DNA from: Acidobacteriota bacterium
Lineage (GTDB): Bacteria > Acidobacteriota > Terriglobia > Terriglobales > Acidobacteriaceae
Length of the DNA: 5,406 bases
Assembly: GCA_021778875.1 (NCBI GenBank)
Contig: JAJYBT010000258.1
Span: 1-5,406 of the forward strand
Reading direction: 5' to 3'
A program made the position numbers and the translations under genes. The notes under the pieces are model-generated. The model made no database searches, was not told the origin of the DNA, and was given only the letters and a program-made list of their open reading frames with translations. Positions 1 through 5,406 of this stretch are shown here, in pieces; positions within the stretch are counted from its first letter, which is position 1; each line of letters begins with the position of its first letter.

Positions 1-727
1 CAAGGTGCCCATTCTGCCCATCGACAGCGAACACAACGCCGTGCACCAGTGCATGCGCGTGGGCACGCATGGCGAGGTGAAGACGATCTGGCTGACGGCC
101 TCCGGGGGGCCGTTCCGGCAGTATCCTCTGGAGAAGTTCGAGGAGATTACCCCGGAGCAGGCCCTGAAGCATCCCACGTGGGTAATGGGCCGACGCATCA
201 CGATTGACTCCGCCACGATGCTGAACAAGGGGCTGGAGATTATCGAGGCCTGCAGGCTGTTTGACGTGCCGCCGGCGCAGGTGCGGGTGACGGTGCATCC
301 GCAGTCCACGGTGCACTCGCTGGTGGAGTTTGTGGACGGGTCGATCCTGGCGCAGATTTCAGTGACGGATATGCGGCTGCCGATTCTGTATGCGCTGGCG
401 TATCCGGAGCGGCCGGCCTCGCAGCTGACCTTTGACATGACGGCGCTGCGGCACCTGGAGTTTGAGCCGCCTGATTTTGTGCGGTTTCCGTGCCTGCGGC
501 TGGCCTATGAGGCGGCGGAGAAGGGCGGCGCGCACTGCATTGCCCTGAACGCGGCGGACGAGGTGGCGGTGGAGGCGTTTCTGGAGCGGAAAATCCCGTT
601 CATGGGAATCCCGCGTACAATTGAGAAGGTACTTGCAGCTACACCGGAGGCGCACCCCTCGACGATTTCCGAGGTGCTCGCGGCAGACCGCGAGGCGCGT
701 CAAATGGCTTATACACTGCTGACTTAA
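1..727 (+). CDS. dxr: 1-deoxy-D-xylulose 5-phosphate reductoisomerase, C-terminal part (5' end outside window)
   Basis: Dxr converts 1-deoxy-D-xylulose 5-phosphate to 2-C-methyl-D-erythritol 4-phosphate with NADPH and a divalent metal, the committed step of the cytosolic MEP isoprenoid pathway. The reading frame is open to the left edge (first whole codon at 2), so about 145-150 N-terminal residues, including the NADPH-binding fold, are missing and about 240 remain. The GTG at 5 is internal, not a start. Visible family motifs are PIDSEHNA (metal-binding Asp codon 23-25, Glu 29-31), LTASGGPFR, HPTWVMGRR and the catalytic stretch TIDSATMLNKGLEIIEA; the Asn, Lys and Glu of NKGLE match E. coli N227, K228 and E231. 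The segment between the metal-binding Asp and the SGGPFR Ser is about 10 residues shorter than in E. coli. The C-terminal helical domain (LNAADEVAVEAFL) is intact to the TAA stop. It is probably the promoter-proximal member of an operon with rseP, 58 nt downstream. No frameshift or missing catalytic residue is seen. Identity is very secure. Confidence 0.97.
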   Translation, partial: KVPILPIDSEHNAVHQCMRVGTHGEVKTIWLTASGGPFRQYPLEKFEEITPEQALKHPTWVMGRRITIDSATMLNKGLEIIEACRLFDVPPAQVRVTVHPQSTVHSLVEFVDGSILAQISVTDMRLPILYALAYPERPASQLTFDMTALRHLEFEPPDFVRFPCLRLAYEAAEKGGAHCIALNAADEVAVEAFLERKIPFMGIPRTIEKVLAATPEAHPSTISEVLAADREARQMAYTLLT

Positions 728-785
728 GCCAGTGGAGTTGAGGCCCCGGGGCAAGGTGCAGTATCTGAGGTCGTGTTTCTGATCT

Positions 786-2126
786 ATGCATGAATTTCTA
801 GTATCCGCAGCCGCCTTTGTCGTTCTGGTCGGCATCATGGTCGTGGTTCACGAGTTTGGCCACTTTGCCGTTGCCAAGCTGTGCCGCGTCCGCGTTGAGG
901 CGTTCTCAGTGGGCTTTGGGCCGCGCCTGTTTGGCGTGAAGTACGGCGACACGGACTACCGGGTTTGCCTGCTGCCGCTGGGCGGCTACGTGAAGATGAC
1001 CGGCGAGAACCCCGGAGACGAGCAGCCGGCGAACGATCCGGGAGCGTTTTCGTCGCATCCCCGCTGGCAGCGGATGCTGATTGGCCTGGCCGGGCCGGTG
1101 GCCAACTTCATTCTGGCCTTTGTGCTGATGGCCTTCTACTTCGGCTGGATCAACGAGGTTCCGGCCTACGACGTAAAGACGACGACGATTGAGTGGGTGG
1201 TGCCGGGCTCCGCGGCGGATCTGGCCGGCCTGCAGCCGGGCGACACGATTCAGCGCTTTGACTCCGACAACAACCCCGGCTGGGAGCAGGTGTTCGCGCG
1301 CATGTCGCTGGACCCCAACCAGACGGTGCCGGTGGTGGTGAACCGCGGCGGGCAGACGGTGCAGCTCTCCATGCATGTGCCGGCCACGCTGGGCGGAGAT
1401 GACCTGGCCGGTATGCTGCCGCAGTACATGCCTGGGCCGATCGGCATCCAGAGCGTTTCGCCGGGAACTCCGGCGGACGCGGCGGGGCTGCGCGCGGGTG
1501 ACTCGATTGTGTCTGTGGATGGGCACGCCTTCCACACGGTCAGCTCGCTGGTGTCGTACATGCAGTCGGGCGCGGGCAAGCCGCTTGCGCTGATGGTGCT
1601 GCGGGACGGCAAGACGGTGGGGCCGATTGTGGCCAAGCCGGCCAAGCTGGATACGGGCTGGAAGCTGGGCTTTGCCTCAGTGCCGATTCCGATTCGCTCT
1701 TCGCCATTGACGCTGGACAAGGCTGTTGCCCGGTCTGGCCAGTTCTGCCTGGATGGCTCCACGCTGATTGTGCAGATGCTGGAGCGGATTGCGACGCACC
1801 AGGTTTCCGCGCGTCAGCTTGCGGGCCCGGTGGGTATTGCGCAGATGGCCGGGCAGGCCGCGGAGATGAAGGGCTGGTATGCCAAGTTCTACCTGGCGGG
1901 CGAGATCAGCCTGAACCTGGGCATCCTGAACCTGCTGCCGTTCCCGATTCTGGACGGCGGGCTGATTCTGCTGCTGATCATCGAGAGCGCGATGCGCCAG
2001 GACATCAGCGTCAACGTGAAGGAGCGCATCTACCAGGCGGCCTTTGTGGTGCTGATGATGTTCTTTGCCTTCGTCATCTTTAACGACGTGACCAAGCTGC
2101 CCATCTTCTCGCACATGAAGCCTTGA
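786..2126 (+). CDS. rseP: RseP-type site-2 intramembrane zinc metalloprotease with two PDZ domains
   Basis: A 446-residue inner-membrane protease of family M50, close to the 450 residues of E. coli RseP. By homology it cleaves transmembrane segments of anti-sigma factors or remnant signal peptides after a first periplasmic cut. Zinc-site motif HEFGH is at residues 22-26 in the first membrane helix (about 5-27), and the third zinc ligand lies in NLLPFPILDGG (382-392, Asp390). Further hydrophobic helices are at about 98-119, 371-397 and 415-434, and FND (432-434) is a conserved C-terminal family element. Two periplasmic PDZ domains follow helix 2, at roughly 125-205 and 215-290, with parallel cores GSAADLAGLQPGDTI and GTPADAAGLRAGDSI. 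The residue after LDGG is Leu, where E. coli has His; it is not a zinc ligand. The ATG start is supported by an in-frame TGA two codons upstream (780-782); the nearest purine-rich ribosome site (gagg, 767-770) is weak and rather distant. It follows dxr by 58 nt and precedes the thioesterase by 28 nt. The real substrate cannot be read from this window. Confidence 0.97.
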   Translation: MHEFLVSAAAFVVLVGIMVVVHEFGHFAVAKLCRVRVEAFSVGFGPRLFGVKYGDTDYRVCLLPLGGYVKMTGENPGDEQPANDPGAFSSHPRWQRMLIGLAGPVANFILAFVLMAFYFGWINEVPAYDVKTTTIEWVVPGSAADLAGLQPGDTIQRFDSDNNPGWEQVFARMSLDPNQTVPVVVNRGGQTVQLSMHVPATLGGDDLAGMLPQYMPGPIGIQSVSPGTPADAAGLRAGDSIVSVDGHAFHTVSSLVSYMQSGAGKPLALMVLRDGKTVGPIVAKPAKLDTGWKLGFASVPIPIRSSPLTLDKAVARSGQFCLDGSTLIVQMLERIATHQVSARQLAGPVGIAQMAGQAAEMKGWYAKFYLAGEISLNLGILNLLPFPILDGGLILLLIIESAMRQDISVNVKERIYQAAFVVLMMFFAFVIFNDVTKLPIFSHMKP

Positions 2127-2140
2127 GTCCTGTAACCATG

Positions 2141-2146
2141 AAAGAG
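2141..2146 (+). promoter_or_regulatory. Probable ribosome binding site of the thioesterase gene
   Basis: The purine run aaagag lies 8 nt before the ATG at 2155, in the 28-nt gap after rseP. It is a moderate Shine-Dalgarno match at good spacing and supports 2155 as the start. No other ATG, GTG or TTG lies in the same frame in this gap. Confidence 0.5.
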
Positions 2147-2154
2147 TCAGACGG

Positions 2155-2583
2155 ATGCCAGTGATCACCCACCAGGTGCGGGTTCGCTATGCGGAAACCG
2201 ACCAGATGGGCATTGTGTACTATGCCAACTATCTGGTCTGGTTTGAGCTGGGCCGCGTGGAGCTGCTGCGCTCGCTGGGCCTGGCCTACAGCCAGCTTGA
2301 GACCGACCACGGCTGCATTTTGCCGGTGGTGGAGGCGACCTGCCGGTATCGCTCGCCTGCGCGCTACGACGACGAGATTCTGATTGAGACGCGGCCGTCG
2401 ATGCTGCGCGGATCCGTGCTGAAGTTTGCCTATCGCATTCTGCGCAAAGGCGGGAACGGGGAGCAGCCGCAACTGCTGGCGGAGGGCGAAACGGTGCACG
2501 TGGTGTGCGATGCGGAACTGAACAAGAAGCTGCTGCCGGAGCACTACGCAGACGCGCTGCGGGAGCTGATGGCGGGCGACTGA
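2155..2583 (+). CDS. YbgC/4-hydroxybenzoyl-CoA thioesterase family acyl-CoA thioesterase
   Basis: A 142-residue single-domain hot-dog-fold protein, near the usual 130-140 of the YbgC / 4HBT group, which hydrolyses acyl-CoA (sometimes acyl-ACP) thioesters in the cytoplasm. The diagnostic N-terminal motif RYAETDQMGIVYYANY is at residues 11-26; Asp16 matches the catalytic Asp, followed by the central helix LVWFELGRVELLR. E. coli and Helicobacter YbgC have VYH here, but this protein has VYY (Tyr22-Tyr23), so the neighbouring His is absent; YY is a variant I recall as common in related groups, so activity is probably kept. The remaining beta strands (about 45-125) fit the fold, and the loop KGGNGEQPQ (97-105) is slightly longer than usual. 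It sits 28 nt after rseP and is likely co-transcribed, rather than heading a tol-pal operon as ybgC does in E. coli. Substrate length and class cannot be told from sequence, so I do not assign the ybgC symbol firmly. Confidence 0.9.
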   Translation: MPVITHQVRVRYAETDQMGIVYYANYLVWFELGRVELLRSLGLAYSQLETDHGCILPVVEATCRYRSPARYDDEILIETRPSMLRGSVLKFAYRILRKGGNGEQPQLLAEGETVHVVCDAELNKKLLPEHYADALRELMAGD

Positions 2584-2587
2584 GGGC

Positions 2588-3283
2588 CTACTCCAGCACC
2601 ACCGCCAGCGCGAATCCGTCGTAACCCTTGACGCCGACCGTCTGCAGGGCGGTTGCGCTCAGGCGCGGATGGGCGGCCAGCTTCTCCAGAAACAGCCGAA
2701 CCCCTTGCACATCAGCATCGGGACTGTCTGCTTGAAGGACCTTGCCTTCGCGGATGACGTTGTCCGCGAGGAGGACGGTGCCGGGGCGAGCCAGCCGCAG
2801 TGCGCCGTCGAGGTAGTCGGGATAGGACGGCTTGTCGGCGTCGATAAAGACGAGGTCGAAGGGCGCGACGGCGGCGGCATGCAGGGCAGCAAGGCTGTCG
2901 GCGGCGGGACCAACGCGGATCTCAACCTGGTGCGGCTGGCCCGGCCGGTCCAGCACGCCGGCATTGCGCAGGTTGGCGCGGGCCACCTGGGCGTGATGCG
3001 GGCTCAGCTCAAGCGAGACGATTTGCCCGTCCGGGGGCAGGGCGCGGGCCAGCCACAGGGTGCTGTAGCCGCCGAGCGTGCCTATCTCCAGGATGCGCCG
3101 CGCGCCGGAGACGCGCACCAGGAACTCAAGAAAGCGGCCCTGCACGGGCGAGACGTCAATGGCGGGCAGGCCGGCCTGCTGATTGGCGCGCACGGCGTCG
3201 TCGAAGTAGCTGGCGGACGGGCTAAAGAGGGTGGCAAGATAGCTGTCAACCTGCTTCCACAGCGTTTTCGGCCCGGAGCGCAT
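2588..3283 (-). CDS. Class I SAM-dependent O-methyltransferase (CCoAOMT/COMT-like, family 3)
   Basis: A 231-residue cytosolic methyltransferase of the small, metal-dependent O-methyltransferase family that includes caffeoyl-CoA and catechol methyltransferases; length is typical (about 210-240). SAM-binding motif I is ILEIGTLGGYSTLWLA (64-79), with the acidic SAM ribose contact expected at the end of the next strand in SLELS (90-94). FIDADKPSYPDYL (146-158) and LLADNVI (171-177) carry Asp148, Asp174 and Asn175, which match the divalent-metal ligands of COMT. The C-terminal KGYDGFALAVV strand closes the fold. The ATG at 3283 lies only 7 nt after the TAG of the upstream prenyl synthase and has no convincing Shine-Dalgarno, which suggests translational coupling. 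Members act on catechol-type phenols, but substrate specificity is not predictable; a role in quinone or other prenylated-phenol methylation is only a guess from the neighbour. It is not UbiE/MenG or UbiG-like in its motifs. It ends 4 nt from the oppositely oriented thioesterase gene. Confidence 0.92.
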   Translation of the reverse strand: MRSGPKTLWKQVDSYLATLFSPSASYFDDAVRANQQAGLPAIDVSPVQGRFLEFLVRVSGARRILEIGTLGGYSTLWLARALPPDGQIVSLELSPHHAQVARANLRNAGVLDRPGQPHQVEIRVGPAADSLAALHAAAVAPFDLVFIDADKPSYPDYLDGALRLARPGTVLLADNVIREGKVLQADSPDADVQGVRLFLEKLAAHPRLSATALQTVGVKGYDGFALAVVLE

Positions 3284-3290
3284 GCTGAGG

Positions 3291-4280
3291 CTACTTTTCG
3301 CGGGCTACCACAAAGTCCGGCACCCAGAGCAGGGCGCGCTTGAACTCGGAGTCGGGCAGGGAGGCTAGGGCTTGGCGGGACTGCTCGGCGTAGCGGTCGG
3401 CGGCCGCCATGGCGTACTCCACGGAGCCGTTGCGAACGAGAATCTCCTGGATCTGCTCGCGGGAGACGTGCTCGAAGCTGCGGTCGTCCAGCACGCGCTG
3501 GATGGCCTGCCGGTCGCGGGCGGTGCCGTGATCGATGGAGTGGATGACGGCGAGCGTGGCCTTGCCCTCGCGCAGGTCGCTGGCGACGGGCTTGCCCAGC
3601 ACTTCCTCGGTGGCGGTCAGGTCGAGCACGTCATCGACGATCTGGAAGGCGAGGCCAACGGCGCGGCCATATGCGGCCAGATTGGCTTCCTGCTCCTCAG
3701 TTGCGCCGGCCAGCACTGAGCCCAGGCGCATGGAGACGGAGAAGAGGCAGGCGGTTTTGCGGAAGATGAGGTCGTAGTACTCGGCCTCAGAGACGGCCTT
3801 GCCCAGTTTTTGAATCTGCAGCAGCTCGCCCTCAACCATCTGCTGGGTGAGGCCGATGAGCAGGTCGAGGACGCGCAGGTTGCGCTCCGCGAGGGCTACG
3901 CGGAAGGCCTGCATGTAAAGCCAGTCGCCGGCGAGGACGCACTTTTCATTGCCCCAGGTGGTGTTGGGCGAGGGGCGTCCGCGGCGGGTGTCCGCGCCGT
4001 CGATGATGTCGTCATGCACCAGGGTGGCGGTATGCACCATCTCCACCACCGCGCCCAGACGGATGGCGCCGGGACCGGAGTAGCCGAGGGCATGGGAGGC
4101 AAGGAGGAGCAGCGAGGGGCGAATGCGCTTGCCGCCGCTCTCGCGCAGGTACTCCGCAATCTCAGTAATGGTGCTTACGCTGGAGGCGGCGTCGCGGCCC
4201 AACTCCTGCTCGATTGCCACAAGGTCTTCCCGCAGCAGATCGAAGATTTCTCTCGCCGTCGCTATCGCCAAGGTGCTCAA
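3291..4280 (-). CDS. ispB: Long-chain all-trans polyprenyl diphosphate synthase (octaprenyl-type)
   Basis: A 329-residue trans-prenyltransferase that extends farnesyl or geranylgeranyl diphosphate with isopentenyl diphosphate to make the side-chain precursor of respiratory quinones. Motifs in order: GGKRIRP (49-55) for diphosphate binding, first Asp-rich motif HDDIID (Asp90, 91, 94), RRGRPS (99-104), KTACLF (175-180), second Asp-rich motif QIVDDVLD (Asp216, 217, 220) and DLREGKATL (235-243). The residue five before the first Asp-rich motif is Ala85, as in E. coli IspB (HTATL context), and not the bulky aromatic that stops short-chain synthases; this argues for a C30-C50 product. C40 would fit menaquinone-8 if the host is acidobacterial, but exact length is inference. 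The frame has no ATG before residue 81. The best starts are TTG at 4280 or TTG three codons later (4271); in-frame TAA TAA at 4340-4335 bounds any extension. It follows yajQ by 88 nt and is tightly coupled to the methyltransferase. Function is secure; the symbol is by similarity. Confidence 0.93.
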   Translation of the reverse strand: MSTLAIATAREIFDLLREDLVAIEQELGRDAASSVSTITEIAEYLRESGGKRIRPSLLLLASHALGYSGPGAIRLGAVVEMVHTATLVHDDIIDGADTRRGRPSPNTTWGNEKCVLAGDWLYMQAFRVALAERNLRVLDLLIGLTQQMVEGELLQIQKLGKAVSEAEYYDLIFRKTACLFSVSMRLGSVLAGATEEQEANLAAYGRAVGLAFQIVDDVLDLTATEEVLGKPVASDLREGKATLAVIHSIDHGTARDRQAIQRVLDDRSFEHVSREQIQEILVRNGSVEYAMAAADRYAEQSRQALASLPDSEFKRALLWVPDFVVAREK

Positions 4281-4311
4281 AGTTCTCGGTTCTCGCTTCT
4301 TCGTTTTCCGT

Positions 4312-4325
4312 GCGGCCCGGGCCGC
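4312..4325. repeat. Perfect 14-bp GC palindrome in the leader of the prenyl synthase gene
   Basis: The sequence gcggcccgggccgc equals its own reverse complement. It lies 31 nt before the probable TTG start of the minus-strand synthase gene, inside the 88-nt gap after yajQ. In RNA it could form a short stem of about five pairs with a CCGG-centred loop, extended by flanking ccg (4308-4310) and cgg (4326-4328) past one unpaired base. On the minus strand no T run follows it, so it is not a standard terminator for yajQ. It may be a protein site, a leader hairpin, or chance in GC-rich DNA. Confidence 0.5.
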
Positions 4326-4368
4326 CGGTAGCTTTTATTAGATGCCGTGGCAGCCGCCCGGCTTCCGC

Positions 4369-4869
4369 CTAATTCGTGCGGTAGTTCGTAAACTGCAGAT
4401 CGACGCCCAGATCCTTTGCCCGCAGGATAGCAATGATGGCCTGCAGGTCATCGCGGTCTTTGCCGGCTACCCTCACAGTATCGCCTTGAATGCTGGCCTG
4501 CGCCTTCTTTTTTGAGTCTTTGACGATGCGAACAATCTCTTTGGCTTTTTCAGAGGGGATGCCCTGCTGCAGGGTAATCTTCTGGCGGACGCTCTGGCCG
4601 GCGGCCTGTTCCAGCTTGCCATAGGTCAGGTTCTTGAGGGAGACACCGCGCTTGACGAGCTTCTGGCCGAGGATCTCCTTGACGGCTTCGAGCTTGTATT
4701 CGCTGGCGGAGGCGAGCTGGATGGCGTCGCTGCCCTCGAGGGAGATCTCGGAGTGGGAGTCCTTCAGATCAAAGCGCTGGCGAATCTCCTTGATGGCCTG
4801 ATCGATGGCATTCCGGACTTCCTGGATGTCTACTTTGCTGACGATGTCGAACGAATTCTCCTGCGCCAT
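4369..4869 (-). CDS. yajQ: YajQ-family (UPF0234) nucleotide-binding protein
   Basis: A 166-residue cytosolic protein covering the whole YajQ family length (about 160-165). Family signatures seen are NSFDIVSKVD (5-14), the helix and strand EVRNAIDQAIKEIRQRFDLK (17-36), KKAQASIQGD (121-130), VRVAGKDRDDLQ (132-143) and the C-terminal DLQFTNYR (157-164). Family members have been reported to bind RNA/nucleotides, and in Xanthomonas and Pseudomonas a YajQ member binds cyclic di-GMP and acts with a transcription factor; whether this protein does so cannot be read from sequence. The first residues MAQEN are a short extension relative to the usual MPSFD start. The ATG is well supported by the strong ribosome site directly upstream. 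It follows tatD by 41 nt and precedes the prenyl synthase by 88 nt, all in the same direction. No defects are seen. Confidence 0.95.
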   Translation of the reverse strand: MAQENSFDIVSKVDIQEVRNAIDQAIKEIRQRFDLKDSHSEISLEGSDAIQLASASEYKLEAVKEILGQKLVKRGVSLKNLTYGKLEQAAGQSVRQKITLQQGIPSEKAKEIVRIVKDSKKKAQASIQGDTVRVAGKDRDDLQAIIAILRAKDLGVDLQFTNYRTN

Positions 4870-4870
4870 A

Positions 4871-4878
4871 CCTTCCTC
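4871..4878 (-). promoter_or_regulatory. Strong ribosome binding site of yajQ
   Basis: Read on the minus strand this is GAGGAAGG, ending one nt before the ATG, so its GAGG/AGGA core sits 4-5 nt upstream of the start codon at 4869. It is the best Shine-Dalgarno in the window and fixes the yajQ start. It contrasts with the weak sites in front of the synthase and methyltransferase genes further along the same run. Confidence 0.75.
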
Positions 4879-4884
4879 AATGTG

Positions 4885-4899
4885 CGGCCTGCCCGGCCG
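4885..4899. repeat. Short inverted repeat in the tatD-yajQ gap
   Basis: The arms cggcc (4885-4889) and ggccg (4895-4899) are complementary around a 5-nt spacer, so a small hairpin could form 6 nt upstream of the yajQ ribosome site. There is no T run after it on the minus strand, so it is not a clear terminator. With five GC pairs in GC-rich DNA it may be coincidence. Confidence 0.3.
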
Positions 4900-4910
4900 A
4901 ACCCACAGTA

Positions 4911-5406
4911 TCAGTTTCCCACGTCAGGCGGGAGGTGAAAAAGCCGGGTGAAGTTTTTCGTGGTGGCCTCGGCGATTTTTTCAGGATCGGCGCCCATGGC
5001 GGCAGCCAGCGTTTGCGCGGTGCGGGTGACCCAGGCGGGCTCGTTCCGCTTGCCGCGGTCGGGCACGGGAGCCAGCCAGGGCGCGTCGGTTTCCACCAGG
5101 ATGCCGTCCAGGGGCATACGCGCGGCCACGTCGCGCAGGGGCTGAGCCCTGGGGTAGGTGATGTTGCCGGCAAAGGAGACGAGGAAGCCCATGTCCAGCG
5201 AGCGGCGGGCCTGCTCCCAGCCGCCGCCGAAGCAGTGCATGATGCCGCCGAGGCCGGTGTGCCGCCAGTAGGTATCGAGGGTGAGGAAAAGGTGATTCCA
5301 GGCGTCGGTTGCGCCGTCTTTGGGGCGGCAGTGGATGATAATAGGCCGCTTACGGGCGGCAGCCACCTCAAGCTGGCGGACGAGGCCGCGGCGCTGTACG
5401 TCGTGC
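4911..5406 (-). CDS. tatD: TatD-family metal-dependent hydrolase/deoxyribonuclease, C-terminal part (5' end outside window)
   Basis: TatD-family proteins are cytosolic TIM-barrel metallohydrolases of the amidohydrolase superfamily, with metal-dependent DNase activity reported for several members. The frame stays open to the right edge: upstream of the GTG at 5366 it still encodes family-like sequence (DVQRRGLVRQLEVA), so that GTG is internal. About 164 residues are visible of the usual 255-265, and roughly the first 95-100, including the N-terminal HxH metal motif, lie outside. Visible motifs in order are RPIIIHCR (metal His at 5333-5331), GGIMHCFGGGW (second His), SFAGNITYP, the catalytic ILVETDAPWLAP (Asp codon 5087-5085), RGKRNEPAWV and TTKNFTRLF near the C terminus. 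The stretch between IIHCR and MHCFGG (PKDGATDAWN onward) is longer than in E. coli TatD or YcfH. It lies 41 nt before yajQ in the same direction. The TatD/YcfH/YjjV subgroup cannot be settled from this fragment, so the symbol is at family level. Confidence 0.93.
   Translation of the reverse strand, partial: HDVQRRGLVRQLEVAAARKRPIIIHCRPKDGATDAWNHLFLTLDTYWRHTGLGGIMHCFGGGWEQARRSLDMGFLVSFAGNITYPRAQPLRDVAARMPLDGILVETDAPWLAPVPDRGKRNEPAWVTRTAQTLAAAMGADPEKIAEATTKNFTRLFHLPPDVGN

Noticed and set aside
743..752. Ten-bp palindrome gccccggggc in the dxr-rseP gap as a possible terminator
   Set aside because: It has no loop of workable size with a long stem and no T run after it, and a terminator would split an otherwise tightly spaced operon.
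906..1535. Minus-strand open frame of 209 codons opposite rseP, and a similar one at 359-838 opposite dxr
   Set aside because: Arg/His-rich shadow translations without recognisable domains, lying entirely opposite well-supported genes.
2138..2164. Eight-codon ATG frame overlapping the thioesterase start, a possible upstream regulatory peptide
   Set aside because: It has no convincing ribosome site, and a short frame like this is expected by chance. The aaagag inside it is better explained as the ribosome site of the thioesterase.
2669..3343. Long plus-strand open frame of 224 codons opposite the methyltransferase gene
   Set aside because: It mirrors the real gene in a GC-rich region, is rich in Gly, Ala, Val and Arg with no family motif, and also runs over the end of the synthase gene. 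The minus-strand gene has full catalytic motifs.
4312..4335. Palindrome followed on the plus strand by a short T run (4332-4335) as a plus-strand terminator
   Set aside because: No plus-strand gene ends here, the T run is only four bases and starts six bases after the palindrome, and the stem is short.
4335..4340. TAATAA on the minus strand as a -10 promoter box for the synthase gene
   Set aside because: No TTGACA-like -35 element lies at 16-19 nt upstream (the DNA there is GC-rich), so the match alone does not support a promoter.
4877..5371. Minus-strand open frame of 164 codons over the tatD region in another frame
   Set aside because: Its product is Pro/Ser/Thr-rich low-complexity sequence typical of a shifted frame of GC-rich DNA, whereas the overlapping tatD frame shows all expected TatD motifs.

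Overview
This is an ordinary chromosomal housekeeping segment from a GC-rich, probably diderm bacterium. It is packed with seven protein genes in two convergent groups. I see no mobile elements, RNA genes, CRISPR repeats or signs of recent transfer. The gene content (MEP-pathway Dxr, an RseP-type site-2 protease with two PDZ repeats, a long-chain trans-prenyl diphosphate synthase, YajQ and TatD) and the style of the proteins suggest Acidobacteriota (Terriglobia). That placement is an inference from pattern memory, not something the sequence proves.

Left half, plus strand (1-2583): the C-terminal ~60% of dxr enters from the left edge, followed after 58 nt by a complete rseP and after 28 nt by a small YbgC-type hot-dog acyl-CoA thioesterase. 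The three read as one operon. Dxr feeds the MEP isoprenoid pathway, RseP is an intramembrane zinc protease used in envelope signalling, and the thioesterase family often has envelope or lipid roles. The genes that sit around dxr and rseP in E. coli (uppS, cdsA, bamA) are absent between and directly after them here.

Right half, minus strand (2588-5406), read from right to left: a tatD-family metal-dependent hydrolase cut by the right edge, yajQ, a long-chain polyprenyl diphosphate synthase (ispB-like) with a probable TTG start, and a class I SAM-dependent O-methyltransferase starting 7 nt after the synthase stop. The gaps are 41, 88 and 7 nt, so co-transcription is likely. The only gap with visible structure of note is the 88-nt yajQ-synthase gap, which holds a perfect 14-bp GC palindrome.

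The two groups meet tail to tail with only 4 nt between stop codons, and no room for a conventional terminator between them. No stretch over 300 bases lacks a gene. I found no clearly novel system. The points worth a second look are the convergent junction, the synthase start and leader, the synthase-methyltransferase pairing, and the rseP-thioesterase pairing.
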